NCBI RefSeq assembly: GCF_014208105.1
Contig: NZ_JACHMQ010000001.1
Span: forward strand, 1,922,001 to 1,986,000
Direction of reading: 5' to 3'
Source of the DNA: Actinomadura coerulea
Lineage (GTDB): Bacteria; Actinomycetota; Actinomycetes; Streptosporangiales; Streptosporangiaceae
Length of the DNA stretch: 64,000 bases
Position numbers and translations under genes: made by a program. A model generated the notes under the pieces. That model searched no databases. It was not told the origin of the DNA and worked only from the letters and a program-made list of their open reading frames with translations. Of the stretch, positions 63,958 to 64,000 are shown piece by piece; the first letter of the stretch is position 1, and each line of letters starts with the position of its first letter.

Positions 63958-64000
63958 ATTGGCACGCGGGCGCGGCGGCGCGCAAGAGGACGGCGGGACG

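Overview
The window is very GC-rich DNA with dense, frequently GTG- or TTG-started genes. Its family content (DUF3040, Holin-X, DUF3618, WYL regulators, an ECF sigma with a SnoaL-like tail, DinB/DUF664 proteins, menaquinone-type isochorismate synthase) is that of a filamentous or soil actinomycete. I favour a Streptosporangiales-type organism such as Actinomadura, but the genus is an inference. I saw no rRNA, tRNA, CRISPR array, insertion sequence or phage structural genes. It reads as a chromosomal arm segment rich in one-component regulators, single-enzyme operons and several decaying genes.

Layout. 1-7.2 kb: partial tyrosine phosphatase, fatty-acid desaturase, Nei-type DNA glycosylase, secreted serine hydrolase, a VOC pseudogene with its WYL regulator, a leaderless isochorismate synthase and BioY. 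7.2-11 kb: spermidine-synthase-like protein, AraC regulator divergent from a quinone oxidoreductase, and an orphan intein relic still carrying a LAGLIDADG endonuclease. 11-16.9 kb: GHL10 lipoprotein, DUF3040 protein, an ArsR-SRPBCC/RibD-like pair, a candidate structured RNA with a strong terminator, an anti-sigma-type ATPase and a WYL-DinB fusion. 16.9-25.4 kb: a 956-residue protein with a degenerate P-loop, an EamA exporter, a DrrAB-like exporter with a divergent TetR gene, and a helical-vWA protein followed by a gene remnant. 25.4-35.4 kb: thioesterase/permease pair, ArsR-ArsC fusion plus VOC, OYE-like protein divergent from the ECF sigma, XRE regulator with two small genes, and a TetR/reductase/DinB operon. 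35.4-43 kb: DUF664, HxlR/aldo-keto reductase, SnoaL/TetR with two matching palindromes, a frameshifted ABC-F gene, SDR/TetR, MarR. 43-55 kb: DUF4132 giant, AI-2E-type permease, GH3, Ag85-like esterase, hydrolase/WYL pair, GNAT, and the Holin-X/DUF3618/YihY envelope operon. 55-64 kb: an RNA-repair cassette (HD-Pnk plus RNA ligase), an MFS fragment, Vgb-like propeller/TetR, hydrolase/MarR, YciI, DHA2 exporter, AhpD-like protein and TetR.

How the genes work together. Most units are small regulator-target pairs, and for many of them a perfect inverted repeat can be read in the shared intergenic space (about 6453, 14612, 22865, 27306, 32654, 35344, 38541, 41677, 42906, 58423, 60049, 63938). The strongest candidates for unusual biology are the HD-Pnk/ligase RNA-repair pair, the orphan intein, the uncharacterised structured RNA at 14.7-14.9 kb, the helical-vWA locus and the large degenerate-AAA protein.
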